Assembly (NCBI GenBank): GCA_030430535.1
Contig: JAUIKY010000019.1
Span: 1 to 60,817 of the forward strand
Length of the DNA stretch: 60,817 nucleotides
DNA from: Bacteroidia bacterium
Lineage (GTDB): Bacteria; Bacteroidota; Bacteroidia; Flavobacteriales; Flavobacteriaceae
Direction: 5' to 3'
A model generated the notes under the pieces. It searched no databases, had not been told where the DNA came from, and saw only the letters and a program-made list of their open reading frames with translations. The position numbers and the translations under genes are program-made. Of the stretch, positions 26,936 through 35,572 are shown in pieces (position 1 is the stretch's first letter; every line of letters begins with the position of its first letter).

Positions 26936-29900
26936 AAGACAATAACCATATAACCCAACCAACCAAAAAAGAAAAGACCACCTTAAGGTTGATGATTATT
27001 ATCGGCCTTATAAGCATCGGTAACTTTTTGTATTGGTTTTTTCTCCCTGAGCTTGTTGAAAACCCCATTTTATTTAATATTCTGGCATCGGTTATTATTT
27101 TTGACACCTTAAGAATAGTTTATATCTGGTACCATTACTGGAACATCAGCCTTCCCAAAAAGCCCAAATTAAAAAAGGATTTTACAGTAGATGTGCTTAC
27201 CACCTATTTCCCGGGCGAGCCTTACGACATGATTACCGAAACGCTCTTGGCTATTAAAAACATTAGATATCCACATAAAACCTATTTGTGCGACGAGGCC
27301 AACGATCCGTTTTTAATCAAGTTTTGCAAAGAGCACGATATTATCCATATAACGAGAACCAATAGAATAAACGCTAAAGCCGGCAACATAAACAATGCCC
27401 TTAAACAAGCTACTGGCGATATTTGTTTGATCTTGGATCCCGATCACGTGCCCAAACCCCATTTTCTGGATGAAATACTTCCTTATTTTGAAGACGACAA
27501 CATTGGTTTTGTACAATCGGCGCAAGTATATTACAACGTAAAAGAATCTGATGTAGCAGAAGGTGCCTCGCAGCAAACCTTTCATTTTTACGGGCCAATG
27601 ATGATGTGCATGAACTCATACGGGACAGTAAATGCCATTGGAGCCAATTGTGTTTTTAGACGCAAAGCCTTAGACTCCATTGGCGGTCATGCGCCAGGCC
27701 TTTCAGAAGACATGCATACCGCGATGCAACTGCATGCCAAAGGTTGGAAATCGGTTTATGTTCCTAAAGCACTCACCGAGGGGTTGACGCCCGCATCGCT
27801 CACGGCCTATTATAAACAACAATTAAAATGGTCCAGAGGTACGCTAGAGCTTTTGGTTTCGGTTTATCCAAAACTGTTTAAAAACTTCACTTGGCGGCAA
27901 AAAATTCATTACGGCATACTTCCGTTTCATTATTTATCAGGTATTTTTATTTTTTTGGGATTCTTAATCCCCATCCTATCTTTATTTAATGCGTCGTTGC
28001 CGTGGCGCGGAAACATTATTAATTTCGGACTTATTTATACACCTGTTTTAGTGGCCATACTTTGCATACGTTTATATGTACAGCGTTGGGTGCTCAATAA
28101 AAGCGAACGTGGCATACATTTATTGGGCGGGTTGTTGGTAATCTGTACATGGTGGGTTTTCATCATCGGTTTCATCTACACCATTATCAGGAAAAAAGTG
28201 CCCTACCTCCCCACTCCAAAAGATGATAGGGAAATCACTAATTTTAAAATCCTCATTCCTAACCTCCTTGTTGCCATTTTTTCTGTGGCAGCTATTATTT
28301 ATGGCTTAAATATAGACTTAACCCCATTTACATTGTTTATGGCAGGTTTCGCGACGTTGAATGTCTTTTTTATGCTATATACCTTTATTTTTGCATACCA
28401 AAAGCCAAAAATAACTAAATTTAATCTAGAGGAGAAACCATATAAAAGGACCTTTAGAAATAGGCTTTTTAAAACTTTCAATAAAGTTGTTCTCCCTATT
28501 GTAGTCTTTAGTGTTTTAGCATGCGGGAGTATTCAATATTATGGTGATTATGTAAAATGGGGCGGCGTTAAACCTGAAATCAAGGTTAAAAACACGATAA
28601 ACTACTTAGGTGTTTTTGCTCCGAAAGTTGACAATGGGCTTACCGATTTAGAGGAGGTGCAACAAACAGCAAAATTTGTTGACCATAAATTTGATTTGAT
28701 TTCACTTTATTTGACTTGGGACAAAGATTTCGAATCCAGTTTTCCAAACAATTTAATCGACTCCATTTACAAACAAAAATCGATTCCTGTAATTACCTGG
28801 GAACCATGGCTGAATACTTTCGAAAATGATACCATCACTAAAAGCAAGCATGTTTACGACCTTATAAACACTGGATATTTCGATACGTTTATTTCTCGTT
28901 TCGCAAATAAATTAAAACAACTTAACCACCCTGTTTTTCTACGGTTTGCCCACGAATTTGACAATCCTTTTTACCCTTGGTCCGTTAAGGATGATGATGC
29001 TCCTGAAAAATTTAAAACAGCATGGGTGCATACTTACGAAATTTTTAAACAAAATAATGCCAATAATGTAGTTTGGATTTGGAATCCATGGAAACCTGAA
29101 AGTATTACTGACTTTTACCCAGGACAGTCTTATGTCGATTGGATGGGTGTTAATATTCTGAATTATGGTGAACTAAACCAAAATGGTCAATCGCATAAAT
29201 TCGAGGAGTTGTACCAACCGTTTCATGATGAGCTCAAAAAACTGCCCTCCACGCCTGTGGCCATAACCGAATTAGGTTCGTTAAACAACGGCACAGAAAA
29301 AGCAAACAACGAGTGGCTTGATGAGGCTATAGCGTCTATAGAAAACCAATTTGATGAAATAAAATCGATAATCTATTTCAACAGCAAGGTGGACAATAAT
29401 TGGCCTAATGAGGAAAAAGCAAACGAATTTCTGGATTGGTCCATTGAGTCGAAGCAAACTACCCTAAACCTATTTGCTCAAAAGATGGTGCCAAATTACG
29501 TTTATTCACCATTGCCCGAAATTGAGAATGCCCAAAACAAAGCAAACAGAAACCTTAATGAACTAAAAAACATTAAAGGCATCAACTTTAAAATAGGCCA
29601 TAATTGGGAAAAAGAATATCATATTCTCAACAGGAAAAAGCTAATGGAGGATTTTGAAATGTTAAAACAACTAAACATCAACACCATCAAATACCAGGGC
29701 AATTCCATTTATAGCCATAATGTTTTTAATGTGAGCGAACAATTCAATGTCAAAATCGCTTACAGTTTCTGGATTCCGGAAAACATTGATTTTGTGGTTG
29801 ACACCACTACAGCCTCAAAATTAAAATCAGATATTTTAAAAAGTATCATTTCCTACAAAAACAACCAACAGATAATTTCATGGCATATCGAAAACGATGT

Positions 29901-30696
29901 GCTTTATAACCAAAAGAATTTTTATCATAAACCAGAATTGCTCTATCAAAACAAAGCCTATCTAATTTGGCTAAAGGAACTTAGTGCCGAAATAAAAAAA
30001 GTAGACCCTGTGCGCCCTTTATTTGTTGATACCGAAGTTAATTTGCAATCGGAGTATCATATTAAATTAATCTTGGAAAGCAACAAAAATATTGATGGAA
30101 TTGGATTGATTCTTAAAGAAAATAAAACAAAACATTTAGATGAAATTTCATCTTATTTAAAAGCAATTAACACTCCGTTTTTGATTAGCAGTTTAGATGC
30201 CGAACTTATAGACGAAACAGGGATGGTTAAAAATAATCAATCATTTTTTATAACCGCTTGGCAAGACAAACATGAAAGCAACAAACTGGTTTTTGACGGT
30301 TTAATAGACAGGAAAGGGCGCCCTAAACAATCTTTTCAGAAAGCATTTTCGGCAATTCATGCTGATAATTTAAACACAGATTTCCCAAAGATTAAAATTT
30401 TAAAACCTTCAAAGTTAATACACCCAAATAACACGCACACTTTTTATGCTATGCTATTTGACGAAAAAGAAGGTTGGGTTTTCGCATCGGATTCAGAAAA
30501 CCTAGAATTTGAATGGGCGTTGATAAAATGCGATGAATATGGAAACTTTTTGGCGATAAAAGAAAAAGGATACAGTGCAAACCTAACACTTAGCATACCC
30601 GAAAATCATGAATTATACAGGTTACACCTCACCGTCATTAAAGATGGAATTGTAACAAACGCCATTACTAAACTCAACACGCCTTTGTTGCCATAA
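26932..30696 (+). CDS. GT2 synthase fused to a GH26-like domain and a degenerate GH-like domain
   Basis: This 1254-residue protein has three parts. Residues 1-540 are a processive family 2 glycosyltransferase of the cellulose-synthase type: two N-terminal membrane helices, Asp121 in LCDEAND, D169-P-D171-H, Asp260 in SEDMH and Q296QLKW300 (usual QxxRW), then about six helices. Another helix (near 520-535) leads to a GH26-like domain (about 550-860) with Glu675 in FLRFAHEFDNPFYPW and Glu780 in VAITELGS, the expected acid/base and nucleophile. Residues 880-1254 repeat the architecture of the upstream protein, but NE becomes ND (Asp989, WHIENDV) and SEFG becomes SSLD, so this domain is probably inactive. 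The protein should polymerise a beta-glycan, perhaps mannan or glucan, and process it at the outer face. Confidence 0.85.
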   Translation: MKDNNHITQPTKKEKTTLRLMIIIGLISIGNFLYWFFLPELVENPILFNILASVIIFDTLRIVYIWYHYWNISLPKKPKLKKDFTVDVLTTYFPGEPYDMITETLLAIKNIRYPHKTYLCDEANDPFLIKFCKEHDIIHITRTNRINAKAGNINNALKQATGDICLILDPDHVPKPHFLDEILPYFEDDNIGFVQSAQVYYNVKESDVAEGASQQTFHFYGPMMMCMNSYGTVNAIGANCVFRRKALDSIGGHAPGLSEDMHTAMQLHAKGWKSVYVPKALTEGLTPASLTAYYKQQLKWSRGTLELLVSVYPKLFKNFTWRQKIHYGILPFHYLSGIFIFLGFLIPILSLFNASLPWRGNIINFGLIYTPVLVAILCIRLYVQRWVLNKSERGIHLLGGLLVICTWWVFIIGFIYTIIRKKVPYLPTPKDDREITNFKILIPNLLVAIFSVAAIIYGLNIDLTPFTLFMAGFATLNVFFMLYTFIFAYQKPKITKFNLEEKPYKRTFRNRLFKTFNKVVLPIVVFSVLACGSIQYYGDYVKWGGVKPEIKVKNTINYLGVFAPKVDNGLTDLEEVQQTAKFVDHKFDLISLYLTWDKDFESSFPNNLIDSIYKQKSIPVITWEPWLNTFENDTITKSKHVYDLINTGYFDTFISRFANKLKQLNHPVFLRFAHEFDNPFYPWSVKDDDAPEKFKTAWVHTYEIFKQNNANNVVWIWNPWKPESITDFYPGQSYVDWMGVNILNYGELNQNGQSHKFEELYQPFHDELKKLPSTPVAITELGSLNNGTEKANNEWLDEAIASIENQFDEIKSIIYFNSKVDNNWPNEEKANEFLDWSIESKQTTLNLFAQKMVPNYVYSPLPEIENAQNKANRNLNELKNIKGINFKIGHNWEKEYHILNRKKLMEDFEMLKQLNINTIKYQGNSIYSHNVFNVSEQFNVKIAYSFWIPENIDFVVDTTTASKLKSDILKSIISYKNNQQIISWHIENDVLYNQKNFYHKPELLYQNKAYLIWLKELSAEIKKVDPVRPLFVDTEVNLQSEYHIKLILESNKNIDGIGLILKENKTKHLDEISSYLKAINTPFLISSLDAELIDETGMVKNNQSFFITAWQDKHESNKLVFDGLIDRKGRPKQSFQKAFSAIHADNLNTDFPKIKILKPSKLIHPNNTHTFYAMLFDEKEGWVFASDSENLEFEWALIKCDEYGNFLAIKEKGYSANLTLSIPENHELYRLHLTVIKDGIVTNAITKLNTPLLP

Positions 30697-30732
30697 AGGC
30701 ATTACCGTTGAGTGCGTTCAGCTTAAAAATTT

Positions 30733-31401
30733 TTAATTGAGGATTTTGAGGATTTCGGTTAATTCATCCACCTCAAATTGGGGGCAATAGCTTTTGTTGT
30801 TTTTAAAATCATTAGGAGATTTATGGATGTTTAAACCATTGTCCTTTAATCGGATGGTTACCCATCCCAGTGCGTTGGGCGCAACGAAATCCTTTTTTAT
30901 GTTGTCACCGATATAATAATATTGCGCATTTCCGAAATGGTTTTCAAAATGTTTAAAATTGCGCAAATCGGGTTTTTCGCTCCCAAATTCTTCTGAAATT
31001 ACAATTTCAGAAAAATAGCTTTCGATTCCCAGAGCTTTCAGTTTATTTCGTTGCTGTATACTTCTTCCATCGGTTATCAAACCCAGTTGAATTTGCTTTT
31101 CTTTTAAAAAATCCAATACTGTTTTAGTGCTTTCAGAAAGCAGCAAATTTGGAAAGTGATTTCGGTACGTTATAAGTAAATCTTCAATAGCTAAGTCTGG
31201 TTTGTACTTTTTTAGCACCAAATCAAAAGCATTCAAATTACCAGTGTAAAATTGCCACAAATCACTATAAATAGCCTCTTTATTGCAACTAACATACTTT
31301 GAGATTTGTCCAGCAATTTCCCGGTAAGCCGATTTTAAATATTCGATTTCTTTGTAAAGCGTATCGTCTAAATCGAAAACGACTATGTTTTTAGTTTTCA
31401 T
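30733..31401 (-). CDS. HAD superfamily hydrolase
   Basis: This 222-residue protein has motif I VVFDLDDTLY (catalytic Asp near 10 and 12), motif II LGLITDGRS and motif III/IV EKPDLRNFKHFE and YYIGDNIKKDFVAP, with an alpha-helical C1 cap. It is a phosphatase of the pyrophosphatase/epoxide-like type by motif. Its start overlaps the ATP-grasp gene by 11 bp, so it is last in a GT2/ATP-grasp/HAD operon. The linked enzymes suggest phosphate removal from a sugar or carrier, but the substrate is unknown. Confidence 0.82.
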   Translation of the reverse strand: MKTKNIVVFDLDDTLYKEIEYLKSAYREIAGQISKYVSCNKEAIYSDLWQFYTGNLNAFDLVLKKYKPDLAIEDLLITYRNHFPNLLLSESTKTVLDFLKEKQIQLGLITDGRSIQQRNKLKALGIESYFSEIVISEEFGSEKPDLRNFKHFENHFGNAQYYYIGDNIKKDFVAPNALGWVTIRLKDNGLNIHKSPNDFKNNKSYCPQFEVDELTEILKILN

Positions 31402-32359
31402 AATTGTTAACTAAAACTTCGTGGTCGTACCTAAGCATGAGCAAATTGTCTTCCCATCCATTAAAATATTCAATGTTTTTGTCCAACAAATATTCTTCAA
31501 CTATCCATTTAGGATAATTACCTCCCGCCAAATAAGATAGTGGAAAACCACCTCCAAATCGAGGGTTGCATTCTATTCCAAAAACTTCATTTGTTTTCTT
31601 GTGGATAAAAAACTGAATATTTATGCAGCCCCGCACACCTTTAAAGATATTTAAATTTTCTTGAAACAGATTTAATAATAAGTTTTTACGAGTAACACTT
31701 TTACTCACTTCTCCTGCGCGCAATTCCAGTCGCTTTCTCGGGATGGCACATTTAATCGTGCTTTGCTTATCGAAATAGATATCGCAAGTAAACTCATCAT
31801 ACAGTTCTGGACTTAAATATTCAAAAAACAATAGGTTGTCGTCCATTATATGGTGGTCACATAATTGCGGTTTTTCTTTAACTACGCAGGTACCAATCGA
31901 ACTGCTTCCCTTTTCTGGCTTTATAAAAACGGGGAATTTATAATCATCCTTTGAATATAAAACAGGTGTTTTGACACCTAATTGTCCAAATAGCTTTTGC
32001 GACTCAATTTTACTTTCATTCTGACGGATAAATGCTTCGTCCGAAACTATGATTTCAATATTATTTTCCTTAAAAAGTTGCTTGCTTTGTGATAGTTTTA
32101 ATAACTCATTATCTATAGTGGGTATAACCACAGAAATGTTGTTTTCTTTACAAAGCTCAAGTAAAACACCAATATATTCTTCATCCTGAATTTTACATAT
32201 TTTAAAATACCCATCGGCGATATGGGCAGCCGCTGATAATCTCGGGTTAAAATCAACAGTAAAAACTTTAGCAGTAGGCAAAAACTTTTTCAGCTCTTTT
32301 TGAAACATTCTGACTAAAGACACTCGCCTTCCTGCTGATGTTATTAAAATATTGCCCAT
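31391..32359 (-). CDS. ATP-grasp ligase (CarB/PylC-like)
   Basis: This 322-residue protein has the pre-ATP-grasp Rossmann start NILITSAGRRVSLV, VFTVDFNP, then the ATP-grasp body with FPVFIKPEKGSSSIGT (phosphate-binding loop) and the metal site FGIECNPRFGGGFP. The family forms carbon-nitrogen or similar bonds by acyl-phosphate chemistry. In glycan clusters such proteins may attach amino acids, but the acceptor here is unknown. Start and stop overlap the neighbouring GT2 and HAD genes by 1 and 11 bp. A second, diverged ATP-grasp gene lies at 34299-35474. Confidence 0.83.
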   Translation of the reverse strand: MGNILITSAGRRVSLVRMFQKELKKFLPTAKVFTVDFNPRLSAAAHIADGYFKICKIQDEEYIGVLLELCKENNISVVIPTIDNELLKLSQSKQLFKENNIEIIVSDEAFIRQNESKIESQKLFGQLGVKTPVLYSKDDYKFPVFIKPEKGSSSIGTCVVKEKPQLCDHHIMDDNLLFFEYLSPELYDEFTCDIYFDKQSTIKCAIPRKRLELRAGEVSKSVTRKNLLLNLFQENLNIFKGVRGCINIQFFIHKKTNEVFGIECNPRFGGGFPLSYLAGGNYPKWIVEEYLLDKNIEYFNGWEDNLLMLRYDHEVLVNNYEN

Positions 32360-33372
32360 TATTTTTTATGTTTAAGCATAGGGTTTAACATTAAAAAAAT
32401 AAAATAATACAGATACTTATTGCTAAACAATTTTGACAACACGGAATAAATGGCACTATTGTAATCTGGTCCTAAAAAGGCATTTAAGGGGTATGCTCCT
32501 ACCGACTTCATTTTGCTTAACAATGGAAAAATATCTGCCCTCTTAATGGTCGATTTTAAGGTTCTAATCAATAAAAAGAATACAAACGACTGCTGTCTGG
32601 ATTTTAACCGCTTTACACAGGTTTTGTTTGCTTGATCCACTTGGCTTATTATCGACTCATAAACCACCGCTGCATGAGCGTTATCTGCAATTACCTTTAA
32701 ATAGTGGCTAGGCTCTTTACTGGTCATTGCAGAACCTTCAACCTTTACATGCCTGTGCACATCTAGAGGTAAACTAATCACTCTCTTTGCCTGCACCAAT
32801 AATTTAGCAGTAAAAATGGCATCTTCCATCCATCTGCCGTGAATAAACCTAAGACCAATGGAATCTAAAAAGCTTTTCTTCGTAAAATACCACCAAACTT
32901 CATTTTTAAAACCATGGTTTGCGATAAAATCCATACCACTTTGTTCTGTAATATTGAAACTAGAATCAGGTATTTGACTTGGACTGCTCAAGTTGGTCAG
33001 TACTGTAGCTTGTGATTTGAAAGTCAGCACATCAGGTTTGTGTTTTATTGAATAATCCAATAAGGTTTTTAAAACGTTATCGGCCAAATAATCGTCAGGA
33101 TCAATAAAATAAATGTATTTCCCCTTGGCCAAATCCAACCCTTTATTTCGGGCAGCTCCCACGCCTTGATTTTCTTGGCGGTGAACGAAAATATTTTTAT
33201 GGGAAGGCAAATAATGCTGTTCCACCAAATTGATACTGTTATCCTTTGATCCATCATCAATAATCAATACTTCATATTCATCCTCATTCAAATCTTGATT
33301 AAAAAGGCTTTCAAGGCATCTTGAAATGTGCTTTTCAACATTATATACAGGAATGATTATGCTTAATTTCAA
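32359..33372 (-). CDS. GT2 family glycosyltransferase
   Basis: This 337-residue GT-A enzyme starts LSIIIPVYNVEKHISRCLESL, with DDGSKDNS and the DxD-type FIDPDDYL. After FIHGRWMEDAIFTAK comes a helical C-terminal half ending in hydrophobic residues (YLYYFIFLML), perhaps for membrane association. No signal peptide. It heads the operon with ATP-grasp and HAD genes. The family transfers a single sugar to a glycan or lipid acceptor; the identity of donor and acceptor is open. Confidence 0.87.
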   Translation of the reverse strand: MKLSIIIPVYNVEKHISRCLESLFNQDLNEDEYEVLIIDDGSKDNSINLVEQHYLPSHKNIFVHRQENQGVGAARNKGLDLAKGKYIYFIDPDDYLADNVLKTLLDYSIKHKPDVLTFKSQATVLTNLSSPSQIPDSSFNITEQSGMDFIANHGFKNEVWWYFTKKSFLDSIGLRFIHGRWMEDAIFTAKLLVQAKRVISLPLDVHRHVKVEGSAMTSKEPSHYLKVIADNAHAAVVYESIISQVDQANKTCVKRLKSRQQSFVFFLLIRTLKSTIKRADIFPLLSKMKSVGAYPLNAFLGPDYNSAIYSVLSKLFSNKYLYYFIFLMLNPMLKHKK

Positions 33373-33665
33373 GTTAGGTTTCTTAGGTTTATCAAACGAA
33401 AATAATCAATTATCCGTCTGCGGAAAAAGAATACAAACTTTAATAGATAAATGCACTAAATCATAGCTGATTTGCATCAAGCCACACCAATTTTCAGAAT
33501 TAAAAAGAAGGCCTTAATTTTTAATGTATTTTACCCAAATTCTTTACCCTTTTGACTATTATAAACTCTTTTAACCAATCTTTAAAATAAGTTTTACCTA
33601 CCTTTATTTTGAAATCGATAAATTTTACATAAAAATTTAACTAAATACAAAAGCTAATCGCAACA
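33373..33665. other. AT-rich intergenic region between divergent genes
   Basis: This 293-base stretch separates the minus-strand GT2 gene and the plus-strand membrane gene and must hold both promoters. I see no full promoter match, tRNA, hairpin or small coding sequence that I can support. Confidence 0.4.
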
Positions 33666-34292
33666 ATGCTAATAAAAAAATACATAATATCGATTTTGTA
33701 TTTAATAACCATAATAATATTGTGTACAGTTTTTGTTTTAAGTAAAACCCATAACATTCCGTTAATGAAATTTACAGCAGATCCTGCTCTAATTTTTCAA
33801 GCGAATCCTTTTATTGGTATTATTTCTAACTTAGGCGTTTTACTATGGTGTTGCACTGCATGCATTTGCTTCTTTTCAGGAATAATCATTTATAATTCAC
33901 AAAGAAAACATGCTTCATTCTTATTATACTCTGGGGTTTTCACAACAATTTTATTGTTCGATGATTTTTTTATGATTCACGATTATGGCATATTTTACAT
34001 CCTTCCTTACAGCTTTTCAGAAAAAATCATATTTGTATTATATGTGTCTTTTGCCATTTGGTATGTCATTAAATTTCATAAAACCATTTTAATGACAAAC
34101 CATCATTATATATTGCTCACCGCATTTGTTTTTTTAGGGTTATCGATGGTTATCGACACTATTTTTGAGAGCAAAGGTTTAGAATATTTTATAGAAGATA
34201 GCCTTAAATTTATAGGAATAATAAGCTGGACTATTTTTTTTATCGCAACTTCATACAAATCCGTTATAAAACAAATCACCAGATTAAACTAA
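33666..34292 (+). CDS. Polytopic membrane protein of unknown function
   Basis: This 208-residue protein has about six hydrophobic segments (near 8-25, 47-72, 80-100, 110-128, 140-160 and 180-198) with short loops. I recognise no family motif. Acidic and aromatic residues (LLFDDFFMIHDYG) occur in the third loop. The gene is inserted, on the opposite strand, between the GT2/ATP-grasp/HAD operon and the second ATP-grasp gene, and its end is six bases from that gene's end. Confidence 0.65.
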   Translation: MLIKKYIISILYLITIIILCTVFVLSKTHNIPLMKFTADPALIFQANPFIGIISNLGVLLWCCTACICFFSGIIIYNSQRKHASFLLYSGVFTTILLFDDFFMIHDYGIFYILPYSFSEKIIFVLYVSFAIWYVIKFHKTILMTNHHYILLTAFVFLGLSMVIDTIFESKGLEYFIEDSLKFIGIISWTIFFIATSYKSVIKQITRLN

Positions 34293-34298
34293 CCTCCT

Positions 34299-35474
34299 TT
34301 AGTTAGTCAATATACTTTTAATCTTATTATAAACAATACTCAACATAGGTTTTGGGTCTGTTAAATAATATTTTAAAGGCGTATTTCCAAGAATAAATTT
34401 TAGGTTGAATATAAACCACTTGTTCTTTTTTATGGTTTTACTCAATCCTATTAAATTTAAAAACTTAGTTTGTTGAAACTTAGGCTGACTGAACTCAAAA
34501 CCCAAAAAGGATAAGCAATATAAAAAAGGAAAATTTATTCCTGCAATTTCTGAAGCCTCGGTGGTTTCCCAAAACCTGGGGTTGATTTCAACAACCTTGT
34601 AGCTCCCATCGTTTGCATCATACCGCATATCAATGTGAGCCACGCCATTCCAGTCTAGCGATTTCATTAAACGCTTCACCACGTTAAACATCTCGTCCCT
34701 ATATAAAAACTCAACACCTACATTTGGACCAAATTTTTCCGAACCGGGTAAAAAACCTTTTTGTATCGTGTATGCTAAAATTTCTCCGTCTTTACACAAA
34801 ACGCTGCAATCAATATCATAGCCTTCAATGTAACTTTGAATCAAATAAGGCACTTCCACTGTGTTTAAAGAATAAAACGATTGCATAGAATCTTCATCTT
34901 CAAATTTATGTATACCACGGCCACCTCCATAACCCTCAAGGGGTTTTAATATAACAGGGAAATCGGTTGGCGATTTGTCACAAACCTCATTCTCTTTAAA
35001 CAAAAACGTGTTTGGTGAAGGGACATCATGTTTTTTCATATGTTGTGCCAAAGCCCCTTTGTTATTTGATAGCAGAAAACTGTCCAAACTTGGTAAAAAC
35101 ACCAATTTTTCTTTTTGAAAAATTTGATCTTTAAATTTAATTGCAGCCTGTATCCCAAACTCATCAAAAGGTAAAATAACATCTATTTTAAACCTTTTCA
35201 TTTCTGTATTTAAGTTATCAATCCATTCCGCTTCTGATTTTGCCTTTGGGTAATTGGAAAAGTTTTTGATTTTATTCGATTTTCTAACTTCTGCCTTCGG
35301 GTTATTGGAAATCACATAGATTTCTATTCTTTTTTTTCGGGATAAACAATTTACCACAAAGGGCAATAAATTACTGTCGCCTTCGGGAAGTAACACAGAA
35401 AATTTAGGATAACTTTTTTTCATGTAAACTGGTAGCGAAGCACTTAAAGCTGGCTTCAATTTATTATTATTCAA
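34299..35474 (-). CDS. ATP-grasp enzyme (CarB-like), second in the locus
   Basis: This 391-residue protein has an N-terminal segment starting at the conserved PKFSVLLPEGDSN and the ATP-grasp core FPVILKPLEGYGGGRGIHKFE (loop near residue 170), then AHIDMRYD and the metal site KVVEINPRFWETT. It is clearly related in fold to the ATP-grasp enzyme at 31391 but not close in sequence. It has its own candidate promoter. A role in building or decorating a surface glycan or a peptide is inferred from its neighbours only. Confidence 0.83.
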   Translation of the reverse strand: MNNNKLKPALSASLPVYMKKSYPKFSVLLPEGDSNLLPFVVNCLSRKKRIEIYVISNNPKAEVRKSNKIKNFSNYPKAKSEAEWIDNLNTEMKRFKIDVILPFDEFGIQAAIKFKDQIFQKEKLVFLPSLDSFLLSNNKGALAQHMKKHDVPSPNTFLFKENEVCDKSPTDFPVILKPLEGYGGGRGIHKFEDEDSMQSFYSLNTVEVPYLIQSYIEGYDIDCSVLCKDGEILAYTIQKGFLPGSEKFGPNVGVEFLYRDEMFNVVKRLMKSLDWNGVAHIDMRYDANDGSYKVVEINPRFWETTEASEIAGINFPFLYCLSFLGFEFSQPKFQQTKFLNLIGLSKTIKKNKWFIFNLKFILGNTPLKYYLTDPKPMLSIVYNKIKSILTN

Positions 35475-35506
35475 CCGAAAAATAGCAATAAAATCAACAG
35501 TAAAAA

Positions 35507-35514
35507 CAAATCTA
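35507..35514 (-). promoter_or_regulatory. Candidate -7 element for the second ATP-grasp gene
   Basis: The minus strand reads TAGATTTG (full TAnnTTTG match) 33 bases upstream of the start at 35474. The -33 region is not clear. Confidence 0.5.
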
Positions 35515-35545
35515 GTTTAAAAGAAGTTTATTTCATATTAAATAC

Positions 35546-35553
35546 TATTTTTG
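35546..35553 (+). promoter_or_regulatory. Candidate -7 element for prfB
   Basis: TATTTTTG (full match) lies 20 bases before the prfB ATG at 35573. A -33 element is weak. Confidence 0.45.
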
Positions 35554-35572
35554 TTAAAACATTTACTAAAAA

